A stretch of DNA of 64,000 nt from Mesostigma viride (GCA_009746045.1 RPFO01000667.1:4987367-5051366); one strand, 5' to 3'; shown: positions 33,353 through 45,475, counted from the first letter of the stretch. Program-made: numbers and translations. The notes: generated from the letters alone by a model not told the origin.

Positions 33353-35599
33353 GTTTACATTTCCCCCCCCTAGCTCTTTGTTTGTTGTGTCTTCCTCTCC
33401 CCTCTACCCCTTCCTTCCACCCATCCACCCTCTTGTTTTGCACCTCTTTTGTCTATACGCCGGTACTCGGACGAGAAAGCCAGTCGCAACTTCTGTGTTT
33501 TTTTGCCTTTCCTCTCGAACAAATACCGTAGTCCTTACAGTACTCGCCACTGGCGCGTCCAGGAATAGTCTGTCCTCGCCAGGGCTGTACAGACAATTAG
33601 CTGATGCCAACAGCGAAAAAATCTAAATGATTGCTAGATGCGTGCGCTACTAATATTGACGAGATGAATAGTGTGTGCGCGTTCAACCATGCACGTTGTC
33701 CCCATGCAATCAACTACAGACATTAATATAGCTCGCTGTCACTGGTGCTCATAACTGATGTGGTAAGTAGAGCATGCACCTTGGTTTTCGCTGAGTAGTA
33801 GCTGTACGGCCAGCATATCGCTTCTTCAGATTGCACTTCAATGCCTGCATGCTGACCAGTGTGCTATTACATGATGGTATCTGTTTATGTCAGGGATAAA
33901 ACCTCTGCGCCCCGTGCCCCCTTCCTCCTCGATCACTCCCACAGCCCCCCTCCTCCAGCCCCAAACGTTTTTTTTCGCATTTGAAGCGGTCGCTACTGGC
34001 TCCTGTCTTTGTCAGTCATTCAGACTTTCAGTGCTGAACCTCATTGCCCTTTTAAATTGGAAATTGACATCATTCTGGTGAATGCTTTTAGTAGCTATAT
34101 TTGCAAAGTATGGTAACTATTACGACGTCCGGGTGATGTATGGCATTAGATCACAGCAGCACACTCTGTCTGCTCGCCGGGGCCACAGTGTTACTATTAG
34201 TTAGATAAATATATCAGAAAATAATACAAGTGTCTAAAGCGCATGTCATGCAGATTGCTACTTGCAGTCACATGATGACGCAGTCTACGTGTAATAAATG
34301 ATTTTATTGATGCAGATTGCCAGTCGATATACTGTATAGAACTATACATAGACAGCACAGTCTGTTTAAACCATCAGCTAAATAATAGCAATGTTCAGCT
34401 ACATGTCCAGATATGTGGCAGAGACGGCTTGTTGAAAATGTGACGTATTGATTGACAATTGGCTGCTACAGAAAATCATGGCCATGTTATGATGTTTGAC
34501 TGCCGTCACGATGGCATCGCTGACGCTGCCTGTTGTGTGCCTCCTGCTCAACATATATACCACCATGCAAATCTCCGTAATTTATCATTCTCAATGAATA
34601 TATACCACTATGTTTATAACTCCTGTACAACGTACTTTTTGCAGGGGAGGAGATATCTTGAAGTTGCACAACTTAGGGAGACCAAGTTGTGAAGGCCAGT
34701 TTGGTACAGGGCTAGGGGGCGCACTCGAGTTAGAGCACAGCCATGGCTGGTTGATTTCACAGAGAGGCGAGATGGCAGGAACCAACCTTGTGCGTGTAGC
34801 AGCGACCGGAGTATATAGCAATCACCATGACTTAATTGGTTAATTAGTAACACTGTTTTCATGGCATCCCGGCACTAAATCAGGTCGCGCACAATCGCAC
34901 AACCTTTCTGTCAAGAATATGCCCCATCTAAGCCTGACAAGCCCAGCACCTATTAAAGTGTTGGGTACAGTTCCGGTATAGTCCGTTTTCAGCCAGAATC
35001 AACATTCATGTCGCGTAGAGCTCACGATTTCCTATGTAACTTTGCCATTGGAATTTTTTCAATCCGAACCCTACATAAAAAGTTATAACTATTTTTATAT
35101 ATGTCACTGTTTATATATGTCACTGTACGTGCCTGGGTCACTATAAAGGCACTAGAATGTCAAGGAGACAACCAGCGCAGGCCAGAAATCGGGAGAATCC
35201 GGACCATGGTAGCTCGAGCCTGCCATTATCTTGTCCGCGTGTTCGAGTCGTTCAGGATGATGAAAATGAATGGTGATGGAAATGTGTAGCCTTGTGCATT
35301 GAAATTATGGCTGGCTTACGTGTAGAGCGACTAGATGGTCAACCTAGACGGTGGGGCCGGAAACAGCATGCTTGATCAGGGTGTGTGTTTCGAGCCTAAC
35401 TGGCCGGGAGTGTCTAGTGGTGAGCACCATTGCTGCGATCGCTCTCCCACCATTTACGAGGAAATACCCGCAAATGGAAAACCACTGAAAAGGTCTAGCT
35501 AGTCAGTCATCACGTTAGCCATGCCATGATTCCAAACGTCCAAGAACTGCACACGGTGCAAAGGAAAAAAGCCGGAGGACAGCACTTTCAAATGTGCGG
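33353..35599. other. About 2.2 kb with no supported gene
   Basis: A/T-rich stretches and short frames only. A block near 35320-35410 has a B-box-like ttcgagcct and might be tRNA-derived, but no fold supports this. Confidence 0.4.
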
Positions 35600-36489
35600 C
35601 GGGAACCAAAAGCCAGCGTATGCCAGAAAACATCGTGTTGCTGCAGCGACGCGACGATGTGGACGACGAATCCAGTGCCAAGCTCGGAACGGCCGCAAAG
35701 GAGATCTGGCATCACAGGGTTCAGATGTGCGGAGATACTATGCGATCCAGCCGGTCCACGACCTGTTTGTAGAGCTTGTGCCAAGGGGCAGCACCGAACA
35801 GATGTGGGTGACGTTGCAAAAAACACCGGACTTGACGGAGCATAATGTCTCGGTCATAGTCTTTGACTGGTCAACAAACGATGCAAGAGTTCAACAAGAG
35901 TCGTGATGAAATCGACACGATAAGAACAAAGACGAGAAAAACGATGTAACTCACTAAGAACAACACCATATTTTGCTGTGTGGGAAAGGAGACTGTGAAT
36001 ATCGGGGTAACGAATAAAAGGAATTTGCTGGTATTTAGGATCCTTGCGCTTATTATAGACACCCGTACGCCAGCCCTTCTTGTTATGGGTAATGTTAAGA
36101 TCGAGGTAATTGCAATTAGTATCCTCCGACGTGAGCTTTAACGTGAGGGACGCTTGCGGGTAGATGCCAGGCAGACCAGCGGTGATATACAAATGGGTTG
36201 CGAAAGCAGGGTTGTCGAAAGCGATGACATCATCAATGTATCGACACGTGTGGATAAAACGCCTGATGAGAACATCAACGTTTGAGGCAATGAGATTCTC
36301 CATGAATGCAAGCTCATAAGTGTATAGATAGAGGTTTGCAAGGAGCCCGGCACAGTTAGTGCCCATAGGGATGCCGATAGCTTGTTGGTATACATTGCCC
36401 GCAAAACAAATGAAGGTGTTATCAACAAGATAAGAGATCCAATGAACAAGGTCAGCCTTCGTGATAATATAATTATAAGCATCCCGCAC
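35600..36489 (-). pseudogene. GIPMGTN-type reverse transcriptase, C-terminal half
   Basis: Minus strand, 36489 to about 35854, reads YNYIITKADLVHWISYLVDN, then QAIGIPMGTNCAGLLANLYL, CRYIDDVIAF (catalytic Asp pair) and NCNYLDLNITHNKKGWRTGV. After a stop, a second frame gives YDRDIMLRQVRCFLQRHP to about 35700. The GIPMGTN and RYIDD motifs belong to a reverse transcriptase group related to Penelope-like elements, though I cannot fix the family. The N-terminal half lies at 44712-45475. The LINE at 36490-44711 was inserted into the gene between them. A GIY-YIG endonuclease domain was not seen. Confidence 0.75.
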
Positions 36490-36562
36490 AATGCAATTAT
36501 ATAATTATAAGCATCCCCCACCCACACTCCGCCTCTTAGACGATGCCGAGGTCAACTACCCT
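36490..36562 (+). mobile_element. LINE copy, 5' segment with filler DNA
   Basis: 36515-36562 matches the LINE at about 46108-46150 (cccacccacactccgcctct...). It is joined to the target through 25 bp (36490-36514) that repeat the adjacent target sequence ataattataagcatc. The TSD ATCCCGCAC is at 36481-36489 and 44712-44720. The LINE was cut in two by the TIR element that follows. Confidence 0.8.
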
Positions 36563-37669
36563 GTCGCGTCCGTGATCTATCACGTCCGCAATTCAGATTT
36601 TGGCGTAATTCTGACGTCCGCAGCCTTGTGCGGGTTGCTATACCGCGGCCCAGTACTGACGCCGCGGATCTCAGTTGTACTTTCGTGCCAAGTCCGCTGA
36701 ATTTGCTGACGGAACTTTTGGGCGGACCTGAATTTCACTGACATTCGTCACAAGGGCAGTTTGCCGAATGCTGGTACACAGCAAGCTGGCGAGGCGCTGA
36801 GCAGCTGTGCAATATCAGTCAGGATGTCAACGTGGGACACCACCAGACACAAATGCAAGGAAGCCCCAGGCGGTGCCTGGCATGGCCGATAGATTTGCCC
36901 TTGTATATTTGTGTTCGCTTGACAGATAAAGCTTGAAGTTTAGCTTGTCGGAAATTAGAAAATGTTATGATTGGCTGATGTCTAAAGTGGCGCTAGTGGC
37001 ACCAGCCGCCAGGCTTGAGCTTTGAGCAGTATAGAAGGATGAGCAACGAACCATGGTGGTCGTTGTTCGTCCGTTTCTCTCCCTCACAACTGGTTTGTTG
37101 TCTTCATGGGGTGAAAATTGAAAATAGTTCGAGCAGCCCGGAGCAGCCCCCGTGAGTGGTTGCATGCAGTCAGTTGCCATGAGGATGGACTGACGGATAC
37201 AACAATGTACTGGTTTTGTTAAGAATGTGTGTAAGACTGAGAACGAGACAAGGGACAGGGCCTTCGGGCACCCTGGTCGTCGTTGGCATGCATGCCAGTA
37301 GGAACTAGGTCGGGAACACACGCACTGCCGCCACAAGGGGCCTGCAGTGGCGTCACCCAAGGGGCCTCACAGCTGCTCTTATAACTACAACATTAAACAA
37401 CTCGACAGTCTTTGTAATTCGTCATGTATCTCATTGGAATTGAAAGGTCTTTTGGTTGCTTTGATGATAAAGGATTGTCTCAAGAATCGGCTGATTGGGC
37501 CGGATTGCCTGTCATGAAGGTGGCGGTGCCGTAAATGACCGCACCTTACATTCTCATTTTAAGGAAGGGGGGGGAGGTGGCATATCACACACATGATTAC
37601 TGCTGATAGTGGATGCATTCCAAGTAGCGGTAATGACCAGTCCAGGATGATATGGCACGCAAACGCGAC
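36563..37669. mobile_element. 1.1-kb non-autonomous TIR element inside the LINE
   Basis: The uninterrupted LINE reads gtcaactaccctccttcagg. Here 1,107 bp split it after 'taccct', with 'aaccct' on the other side, a 6-bp TSD with one mismatch. The insert begins gtcgcgtccg and ends tgcgtttgcgac read from the other strand, so the ends are short, imperfect inverted repeats (GTCGCGT). No transposase frame is present. Confidence 0.7.
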
Positions 37670-38424
37670 AACCCTCCTTCAGGCCGCTTCAAGCTGCTCG
37701 GCAGTTGGCTTCCCGACTGCGAGGACGACATCATGACGACACGGATCGGCATCATTGGCGTGGGCGCACCTCCATGACCACCGCCGCTGGTGGAGCAACC
37801 CCGCCCTATACCCCGGATCGTCAAGCGTGACCTCTTCAAGGTCGTCATTCTGACGATCCTGACCTAGTAACGGCGCCGAGACGTGGGCACTGACGCAGGA
37901 GCTGGAGCAACGACTCGACGGCGCCGTCACCAAGATGCTGCGCCAGGCCCTTAACATCCCCTTTGGTTTGCACATTAGTAATGAGGATTTGTACGCTGAT
38001 TTGCCCTATGTTTCCCACATTATTAGGCACAGGCGCCTGGGCCTAGCCGGGCACCTGGCCCGCACAGATCAGGTAGATACCTCAGATAGACTAGCTGGCA
38101 CCAAGCCCGCCCAGCCTGGGCGATATGTCCTATCCTGGCGTGCCCCCGGCCGCGCGCGGCAGGGCCGCCACCCGTGGACATTTCGTGATAGACTTGGCAT
38201 GGACATGTGCTACACTAGACGTGACGGGCTCACCCCCGGGCAGCGCCTCCTGGTTTGTCTGTAATATGGAGGCAGACGGTGCGCAAGGATAGATGGCAAG
38301 TAGTGATGAAGGAGACCACCCCCAAGCCTGTGGGGGCTCCACGTGTGACCAAGTATGGCATTCATAGCGATTCGGGCCGCGGTGCCCACACCCCTGTAAC
38401 TAGGACCTAGATAGCCTATACCAT
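37670..38424 (+). pseudogene. LINE RT C-terminal fragment, disrupted
   Basis: The sequence aligns with 46144-46883 of the intact copy. Small insertions (gacatcatgacg for gacatgacg, cctagtaacggcgcc for cctacggcgcc) break the frame and add a stop. After the frame it continues into the 3' UTR (ctagatagcctataccat), where the LTR element was inserted. Confidence 0.85.
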
Positions 38425-39103
38425 TGTAACGTGCCAGCCCAGACACCTAGCCTGAGCTACGTCGCGAAAGATCAACTGTGCCGGTAATAGGAAGAATCAA
38501 GGTGGCCTAATGCAGATTGCGCTTCACGACTGGGGTCGTGAGATATCTGGCACCGCGACTTGATGCCAAGCTATTTAATACACACTTATAATGGCTAGCA
38601 ATACCAATTACAAATGGATAAGTGCCCCAGGTTCAATGTGTAGGCTTCATCGCACTTTACATTCATCAAACCAAGAGGACGAGACTCTCGTCCTCGGACC
38701 AATTTCACCTAGGTCTGCCACCAAGCTGGGAAGAGGCGCCGACACGGCGCCGACCTTCCAGAGAACTCCGAAACATGCAGTCCACACAAGATCCTCGGGT
38801 CGACATCGACCCTCGCCAGGCTACAGAATCCACGCATGAGTACAATATCTCAACCAGCTATAAAGTACCCAGCGCGGCGCGACTGCACCGGCCCCTAGAA
38901 GATCGCACACATCAACCTAGGCCCAAAATAACTGGTCCGAATCACACAAACTATCATAAAGTTCCATACAAAAGTCCTGACCAAGGGACAATTCCCAAAT
39001 TAAGTCCCGAAATGAGTCCCAAAGTCCTACGGACTATGACAACAAGCCAAAATACATAATTTATTCCATTGTTGCGCCCGTTCCAAGGGTCGGGCACGCA
39101 ACA
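38425..39103 (-). repeat. 3' LTR (679 bp)
   Basis: The minus-strand sequence starts TGTTGCGTGCCCGACCC and ends GGCACGTTACA, with canonical TG...CA ends. The frame beginning MASNTNYKWIS on the plus strand is LTR sequence, not a gene. Confidence 0.9.
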
Positions 39104-39118
39104 CTCCTCCCCCTCCCC

Positions 39119-40673
39119 AGGGGACGGTAGTCTCTACCGTCATAGAGGTGAAGAAGCACAGGAAAAGAAAACACACGCAACAATTAATTCTGAGTAGCCA
39201 ATCGGTCGCTGATCATCGCGGCCATAGGTTGACCATAGGGGTACTATGTCCCAACCCTTGTTCTCCAACGGGCCAGTAAAACCAATTCCCCCAAAACTCG
39301 CCACACAAGGACAAGTCTTGACGTAGTCAACGTCGATCTCTCCCTACTATAGGCCGAAGGGAGGAAACCAGATCCTATCACGTGAGGGCTTTCGGGTTTT
39401 GACCACAGAAACTTCTCCGCGGGGGTTAACAGTCGCCTGAATGAACAGCTCGTTTGACTTTTTCGCCATGGCGGGGCTTCCATGACTAGAGACTGCTCCA
39501 GACGGCGGGGATATTCCCAGTACTGACGGTACAGGGCATCCATTGGCATTATAGGTGTGGGGCGCTCCACCTTGACTACTGGCTGTCTTCCCACCACGAA
39601 GTCATTCCTATAGTGTCCACCTTCCGACTCCCACGTTTGTCCTATCTACCGGGACCTTACACCAAGAACCAGGTCCAGGTTGGCCTAAGGCCGGCTACCT
39701 ACCCCAGGTCAAGCCTAACATAATACCGTGCCCTCATCACATGAGGCACCACTGGAAACTGGAACAAATCACAGGGCAATGTGACTGGAAACTCTGGATC
39801 TCTGGACTGGAACAGCAGGAACAGGAACCCCCATAATCCATCCTGGAATCTCCCCCACTTCCCACAAATCCATCAATTTTCCTCTCACCGCTGCCCTCCC
39901 TGGCGACCGCGCTAGTGCAAGGCCGCGGCAGCATATAAAATTCCGCCAGCGGCCCGAATCAGAGGCGCACACCACTCAACGCCAAGACAACCCAATGGAT
40001 GGGGTCGACCGATAACAATACTACCGGATGCGCGAAGTCCTGCAGGCGACGATGCTTATCACAACTGGGATAGTAATACGCGCGTGGCGGACACGTTGCG
40101 CGCGACCATGCACAGTGGCGGGCACGCAACAGTTGGGGTGCGCAACAGTGATCCGCGGGGCGCGCACGCGCCAGCATGTGACAGCGTTGTAAACGCCACC
40201 GCCGAGCAAAGGCCAAAATATGGATCACGGCAGTCGTCATCAGCGACTACGGGAGGTGCTCGCGTGCAGAACTGTCCAATGCGGTCGATGCACTGAGGGA
40301 GGACCACCAAGCTGAATCACGTCTTGCCTGTGCGGAGATGCGCGCGCAAGCGCTGAACTCGTCATTCCGTCTGCAAGACACCTGATGTCGAGTCAACCAC
40401 AGCGGAAGGCGCTGAATTACACAGACAACGCTGCCAACTGGGATCGCGTCCGAAGATGTCGTCCGGGAAACGTATTAGCGAGAGGCACCAATGGCCCGCA
40501 TCTAGTTTGGTAGAATGACACATGCACCAATACTAACTGCGACCATCACGTCTCCCGGGGGAAGTGACCGTGTATACGTCGGCCTCCTCCACCTCCTCCT
40601 GCTGGTCACGTGTGTGGTATAGGTACTCGGCCACGACCACAGGAGGGCCGAGAGGTTCCAGCGCACTGAGGGA
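39119..40673. other. Non-coding interior of the LTR element
   Basis: Between gag and the polypurine tract no pol motif (DSG/DTG protease, YxDD, HHCC integrase) is visible on the coding strand. Short frames here are not supported. Confidence 0.6.
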
Positions 40674-42253
40674 TCAAACCTGAGTGTGGGATCCCTCCCC
40701 TTCCCCAGGGGACCGCGCGTCTGCGCGCTGGTCGTCGTCATCCGGGGGGCCTTGCTGGAACTTGTGGGCCCACGCAGGAACAGGTGTGCTGCGTGTCTTG
40801 AGTCGCGGGCAGTCCTTCTTGAGGTGTCCGATCTCGTTGCACCTGAAGCAGCGGGCCTTGGACACGTCGATGGTGTGTAGCTGCGTGGTTGGCATCTCAT
40901 CGTCCTCGGATTTCTCCTCCCGGACGGATTCAACTTCCCGCGGGCTGGCTGAGCGCCGGCGCGTGATGATGTCGGCCACTTGGAGAAGGTACTGCTGGAC
41001 GGCATGGATGTCCAGGCGTTCCCAGGGGACCTCCGCGTAGTGTTTCGTAACCTCGTCCAGGAGGTCAGGGTGAATAGCCTCCAGAAACCGAATCTTGTAC
41101 TCGGTCCACGTCAGGTCGCCGGTCAGCCGCGCCGCAAAGGAGTCAAAGGTGGTGAGGAACTCCGCCAAGTCAGTGTTGCCCTGACGTAGGCGGCCGAACT
41201 CAAACCGCTCGGTCAGTCGATAGCCGGGAGGGATGAGCTTGCGCCGGATGCGCTCCAACAGTTCCTCAACCGTCTGCGGGTATGACTGAGCCGCCACACT
41301 CCCGACGTTAAGCATCCCGACTACTGATGGGTCCATGCACTTCACCACCACGTACGGGATCAGCACCTTGGTAGCCAGCTGCCACTCGTTGTGTTCACAC
41401 CATACTGTGTGCAGCTGCTGCCACATACGAGCCCACTCGTCGATCTCGCGAGGACTCATGCCCGCGTGGAGCTTGGGCACCGCCTTGAAATCTGGCAGGG
41501 GCGGGGCCTTGACCGGCTCTCCCAGGGGCCCGCCCGTCTCGCAGTACGCGGGACTGGAAAAGGTGGGGGGCTGTTGGCGCCTCGCCCACGCTTCATAATG
41601 GGACGGTCCATGGGAGGGGGCATACGGGGCAGACTCGCGCCGGGATACAAGAGCGTCCGCGCCGCGCCAAGCTGGATAGTCGCCAGTCCCACGTCGGGGC
41701 GTGTAGGCATCAGATTGCCGCCGTAAGGCGAAGCGGTCCGACTCACGCCGCACGTGGACCGACGTGGGATGCTCGTAGCCAGGGTCGCCCAAGGGCAGCC
41801 GACTGAAGTTGACATTCGTGGGCGCGCTCCTGGCGGGTGGTACGGTGGGGAATGGGCCAGGAGGAGCTTGTCCATCGTCCCATGGGTCGCCGTGGACGTA
41901 GGCCGACGATCCTGGCACTCTATGCGGGGGCCTGGACTCTCGCTCGTAAGACCCGAAGGATACCTGACGAGGGACCCGCCCGGGCTCCGGTCCCGACCCC
42001 CCCCGTCCACGCCCGGCCCATGCATGGATCAGACGCGCGCTACCGCGCGCGTACATCGCCGGGTAGTACCGATCCACAAGAGCAGCAGGCGGGGGTACGA
42101 ACGGAGAGCTGGCAGTTGAGCTACCTGCGTCCTCTACGTCCTCCTCCTCCTGCACCTCTTCCACGGAAGGGGGTCACTGCGTAGGAGGTACCCTGTCCCA
42201 ATTGCCCATATGCTGGGTCGATAGCGGTCGCGGATGCTGCTGCGTCTGCTGTC

Positions 42254-42294
<41 letters not shown>

Positions 42295-42641
42295 GTCGGC
42301 TGTCGCTGTCGCTGCTGCTGCTGCTGCTGCGTCTGTCGCGACGGCGGAGACTGCTGAGACTGAGGCTGTCGCTGCGGCGACTGCTGAGACTGAGGCTGTC
42401 GCTGCGGCGACTGCTGTTGCTGATCAAACCCTAGGGCAGCTTGCTCTAGCTGCGACTCCAGGGTCGTCTGCCGTTCTGCGGTAACCCTAGCGGCTGCCTC
42501 GGATCTCCGGGACCCACTGGAACTCCGACTAGATGTGCTAGCTATTTCTTGTTCTTCCCTGCTATTGTCCTCCGGGGACTGTGTCTCTCTACGGCCCTTC
42601 GGGGGCTGTGCATTACCACCACCTCGCTTCCTAGAGGGCAT
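40674..42641 (-). CDS. Gag polyprotein of the LTR element, one in-frame TGA
   Basis: The ATG at 42641-42639 gives MPSRKRGGG. A Gln-rich coiled region (CAG-type repeats, 42420-42240) leads to a TGA at 42176-42174. The same frame then continues without change (EEVQEEEDVEDAG) for about 500 codons to the stop at 40674. The second part has a disordered Arg/Pro-rich stretch, a capsid-like helical region (MSPREIDEWARMWQQLHTVW ... FEFGRLRQGNTDLAEFLTTF) and a CCHC zinc knuckle, CFRCNEIGHLKKDC. Gag forms the particle and binds RNA. The TGA could be a mutation or a readthrough site. Other copies of the element would decide. Confidence 0.85.
42240..42420 (-). repeat. CAG/CTG-type repeats in gag
   Basis: Imperfect CTG and CTGTCG repeats on the plus strand encode a Gln/Arg-rich run on the minus strand, with two copies of a 33-bp unit (gactgctgagactgaggctg...). 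Confidence 0.75.
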
Positions 42642-43559
42642 TTTGGGCCCTAGTACCGTACCAGCACGAGTACCTCCCCAACACAGGCAAGCAAGATAGA
42701 GAAGAGGAAGCCACAACTAATTCTTCTAATAGTAATTATATATTATCTGCTAACTATTGTAGCTGAGCTAGTAGGCAGTATCACTGTATACTCGTATCTA
42801 GTAGTGAGAGTGGTGCTTATGCCCTACAGGGTGGGCCCAGGTGAAGCTGCTCCAGTGCACGCAACACATCCTGTGCTGGGATCTGGGTGACACTCCTATG
42901 CTGGTGCAGCCCTTCTGGGAGGGGCATATTATCCTTAATAAACTGATCTGCCTCCGCTAATGTATTAAATCCCTGCTACCTAGCTAACGACGCTGGGTGT
43001 CAGACTTTATCCTTAATATGATTACTACACGCAGCCCAACTATAGAAAATTCCAGGTTGGCCTGTGGCCCCGTCGTGTGCTACTGCATAGTATAGGTATT
43101 GGGATCTACCTCCTTGATTAATACTACGTCTATATCCTCCTTCATTATTACGTCTGCTGCGAGAGGTTCCCATGAACTACCGATTAGGTATAAAGCAATA
43201 TCACACGGTATTGAAGCATGCAATGCAAGGAGGGGAAAGAAGGGAGGAAAGCCCACCCAGGATACCTCTACGTGCAGGTGACGTGCTCACAGCGAGAGAG
43301 AAACACAAGGCAGAAACAGGACGTTCACAGACAGTACGAAAAACGTTGAGGTACAGCTACCGGCAACACAGTAAGGCAACGGCCAGCCGGTAACTACCCT
43401 CGAGCTGTAAGCAGCGTTGCCCTCCGGGGGTCCGCCCACAGCTCACGAAGGTCTGCCTCCGGGGCGACCCATTCACCAACAAGCACAAACATGAATACAG
43501 AGCACGACAGAAAACAGAAACCCCGTTTCTACGCGCGTGGGTAAGACAGGAAGGGCAAG

Positions 43560-43946
43560 AAGGACTTATATATATATTGCTTTACCGATGCCTTACTGCC
43601 GTCAGTATCGTTGAAAACCCTGAGTTCTGGCCGCCACCTGGTGTCGTTGAAAGCCGGAGCTCTGGCCGCCACCGGGTGTCGTTGAAAACTGGGGCTTTAG
43701 CCGCTACCGTCGGCAGCCCAACACCACGGGATCGCTGCTGATCCCGCCGAGTATTCCTTACTGGCCGCTCGCCGTCTAGGTCGTCGTTGAATCCCTTGCG
43801 GGATTGCCGCCGACCTGTCCAGCGGTCGTTGAATAATGGAACCTCTATCTACACCAAGCTCCGCCTTGGTCTTCCTAACTGGCTACACTAGCTCTCTCTG
43901 CGAGAGTTAGCTAACCTTGCCAGCAACACAAACCTCCGATAACCAG
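43560..43946. repeat. 5' leader of the LTR element with a short tandem repeat
   Basis: A unit of about 45 bp (gtcgttgaaaa(c/g)-c-g-g..t-tggccgccacc(t/g)ggt) occurs three times at about 43610-43705. It then decays. It lies between the 5' LTR and gag, where packaging signals usually sit. Confidence 0.5.
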
Positions 43947-44625
43947 TGTAACGTGCCAGCCCAGACACCTAGCCTGAGCTACGTCGCGAAAGATCAACTG
44001 TGCCGGTAATAGGAAGAATCAAGGTGGCCTAATGCAGATTGCGCTTCACGACTGGGGTCGTGAGATATCTGGCACCGCGACTTGATGCCAAGCTATTTAA
44101 TACACACTTATAATGGCTAGCAATACCAATTACAAATGGATAAGTGCCCCAGGTTCAATGTGTAGGCTTCATCGCACTTTACATTCATCAAACCAAGAGG
44201 ACGAGACTCTCGTCCTCGGACCAATTTCACCTAGGTCTGCCACCAAGCTGGGAAGAGGCGCCGACATGGCGCCGACCTTCCAGAGAACTCCGAAACATGC
44301 AGTCCACACAAGATCCTCGGGTCGACATCGACCCTCGCCAGGCTACAGAATCCACGCATGAGTACAATATCTCAACCAGCTATAAAGTACCCAGCGCGGC
44401 GCGACTGCACCGGCCCCTAGAAGATCGCACACATCAACCTAGGCCCAAAATAACTGGTCCGAATCACACAAACTATCATAAAGTTCCATACAAAAGTCCT
44501 GACCAAGGGACAATTCCCAAATTAAGTCCCGAAATGAGTCCCAAAGTCCTACGGACTATGACAACAAGCCAAAATACATAATTTATTCCATTGTTGCGCC
44601 CGTTCCAAGGGTCGGGCACGCAACA
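43947..44625 (-). repeat. 5' LTR (679 bp)
   Basis: Same length as the 3' LTR and near-identical to it. It is followed by the second copy of the TSD, ACCAT, and then the rest of the LINE 3' UTR. Confidence 0.9.
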
Positions 44626-44711
44626 ACCATCCATTCCATCGACCATGTTCCCCTCCCACTGAGGACTTATGCTCACGTGACGCAGTCACGTGTCTATTAA
44701 TTTATTAATTA
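44626..44711 (+). mobile_element. LINE copy, 3' end with hairpin and ATTA tail
   Basis: This continues the LINE interrupted at 38424: ccattccatcgaccatgttc..., then cacgtgacgcagtcacgtg and a (TTAA/ATTA)n tail ending at 44711. The TSD atcccgcac follows. Confidence 0.85.
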
Positions 44712-45475
44712 ATCCCGCACGATAGCACCTGCCGCAATCCCTGAGAGCCATGTTGGGCGTGGGCTTGGTCTGAGAAACACGCACGTGCAGGTGGTTGCGC
44801 CCGTGAGGCCTACGTGCATACAGACGAGTAAGGAGGCTATCTAAACGAGCTTTCAAATCGTGCAAATCTAGTGTGGTATATAGAGTGGTGACTGAAATCA
44901 TAGGTGGCTATGGGCATAGGTATACGCTTCTCTGCTGCTGTCTTAGAACGGCTAAGGGTGGCAAGGCGTAGGCGTACTTGGGCTGAGTCTATGACGATCC
45001 AACTACATACCAGCGCATTCATACCCGGCATTCGACAGCACCTCCACCCATAATGCATTGGCTTCGGGGAGAAGAGCATTCAAAGCATGGCAGATGAGTT
45101 TCGAGAGAGGCATCCGGCAGTGGGGCGGAATGCGACGCAGCAATGGTGCGCAAAGCAACAGGAGTTTTGTGCAGCTTAAGAGTGAGATACAGATACGGGA
45201 ACGTAGTGGTGGTTGCGCGTCGCTGCCGCTTAAGGAATGTCCCCGAGCAACAATGTTTTGGCTGTGCAGAAAAGCCCGATGAGCAGCAGTGATACTGGCG
45301 GTGGACTGTGCACGCTGAACATCTGATAGGTAGGGCCCGATGCCAACTCGTGTTGCAAAGTAGCAAGGTAGTGCTTCTTGCATATAAAAGCAAAGTTGTT
45401 GGCACTCTTGTTGTCAAATGTTGTCAAATGTTTCATGTCGTGTGGCGCATGGACCCTACTATAGGCCAGGCGCAA
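44712..45475 (-). pseudogene. GIPMGTN-type reverse transcriptase, N-terminal half
   Basis: Minus strand: NNFAFICKKHYLATLQHELA, then YLYLTLKLHKTPVALRTIAA, VIDSAQVRLRLATLSRSKTA, TYDF and VTTLYTTLDLHDLKARLDS. KlHK.P..lR and tyDFs.LYTtl are the fingers-region motifs that precede GIPMGTN in this RT group. Several frameshifts separate the blocks. This part joins 36489-35600 once the inserted LINE is removed (…GTGCGGGAT shared at the junction). Confidence 0.7.

Larger units (their letters stand above)
38425..44625 (-). mobile_element. LTR retrotransposon, gag only (TR-GAG type)
   Basis: Two 679-bp direct repeats, 38425-39103 and 43947-44625, bound the element, with the 5-bp TSD ACCAT at 38420-38424 and 44626-44630. 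It lies on the minus strand. Next to the 3' LTR a polypurine tract (ggggagggggaggag, minus strand, 39104-39118) is present. Next to the 5' LTR the minus strand begins ctggttatcggagg, which roughly resembles a Met-tRNA primer site. The internal part encodes Gag (42641-40674), but I find no protease, RT, RNase H or integrase in the remaining 1.6 kb. LTRs differ by one substitution that I noticed (gacacggcg versus gacatggcg), so the insertion is recent. It landed in the 3' UTR of the LINE. Confidence 0.9.

Noticed and set aside
38591-39059. Duplicate small proteins at 38.6 and 44.1 kb
   Set aside because: Both lie inside the two LTRs.
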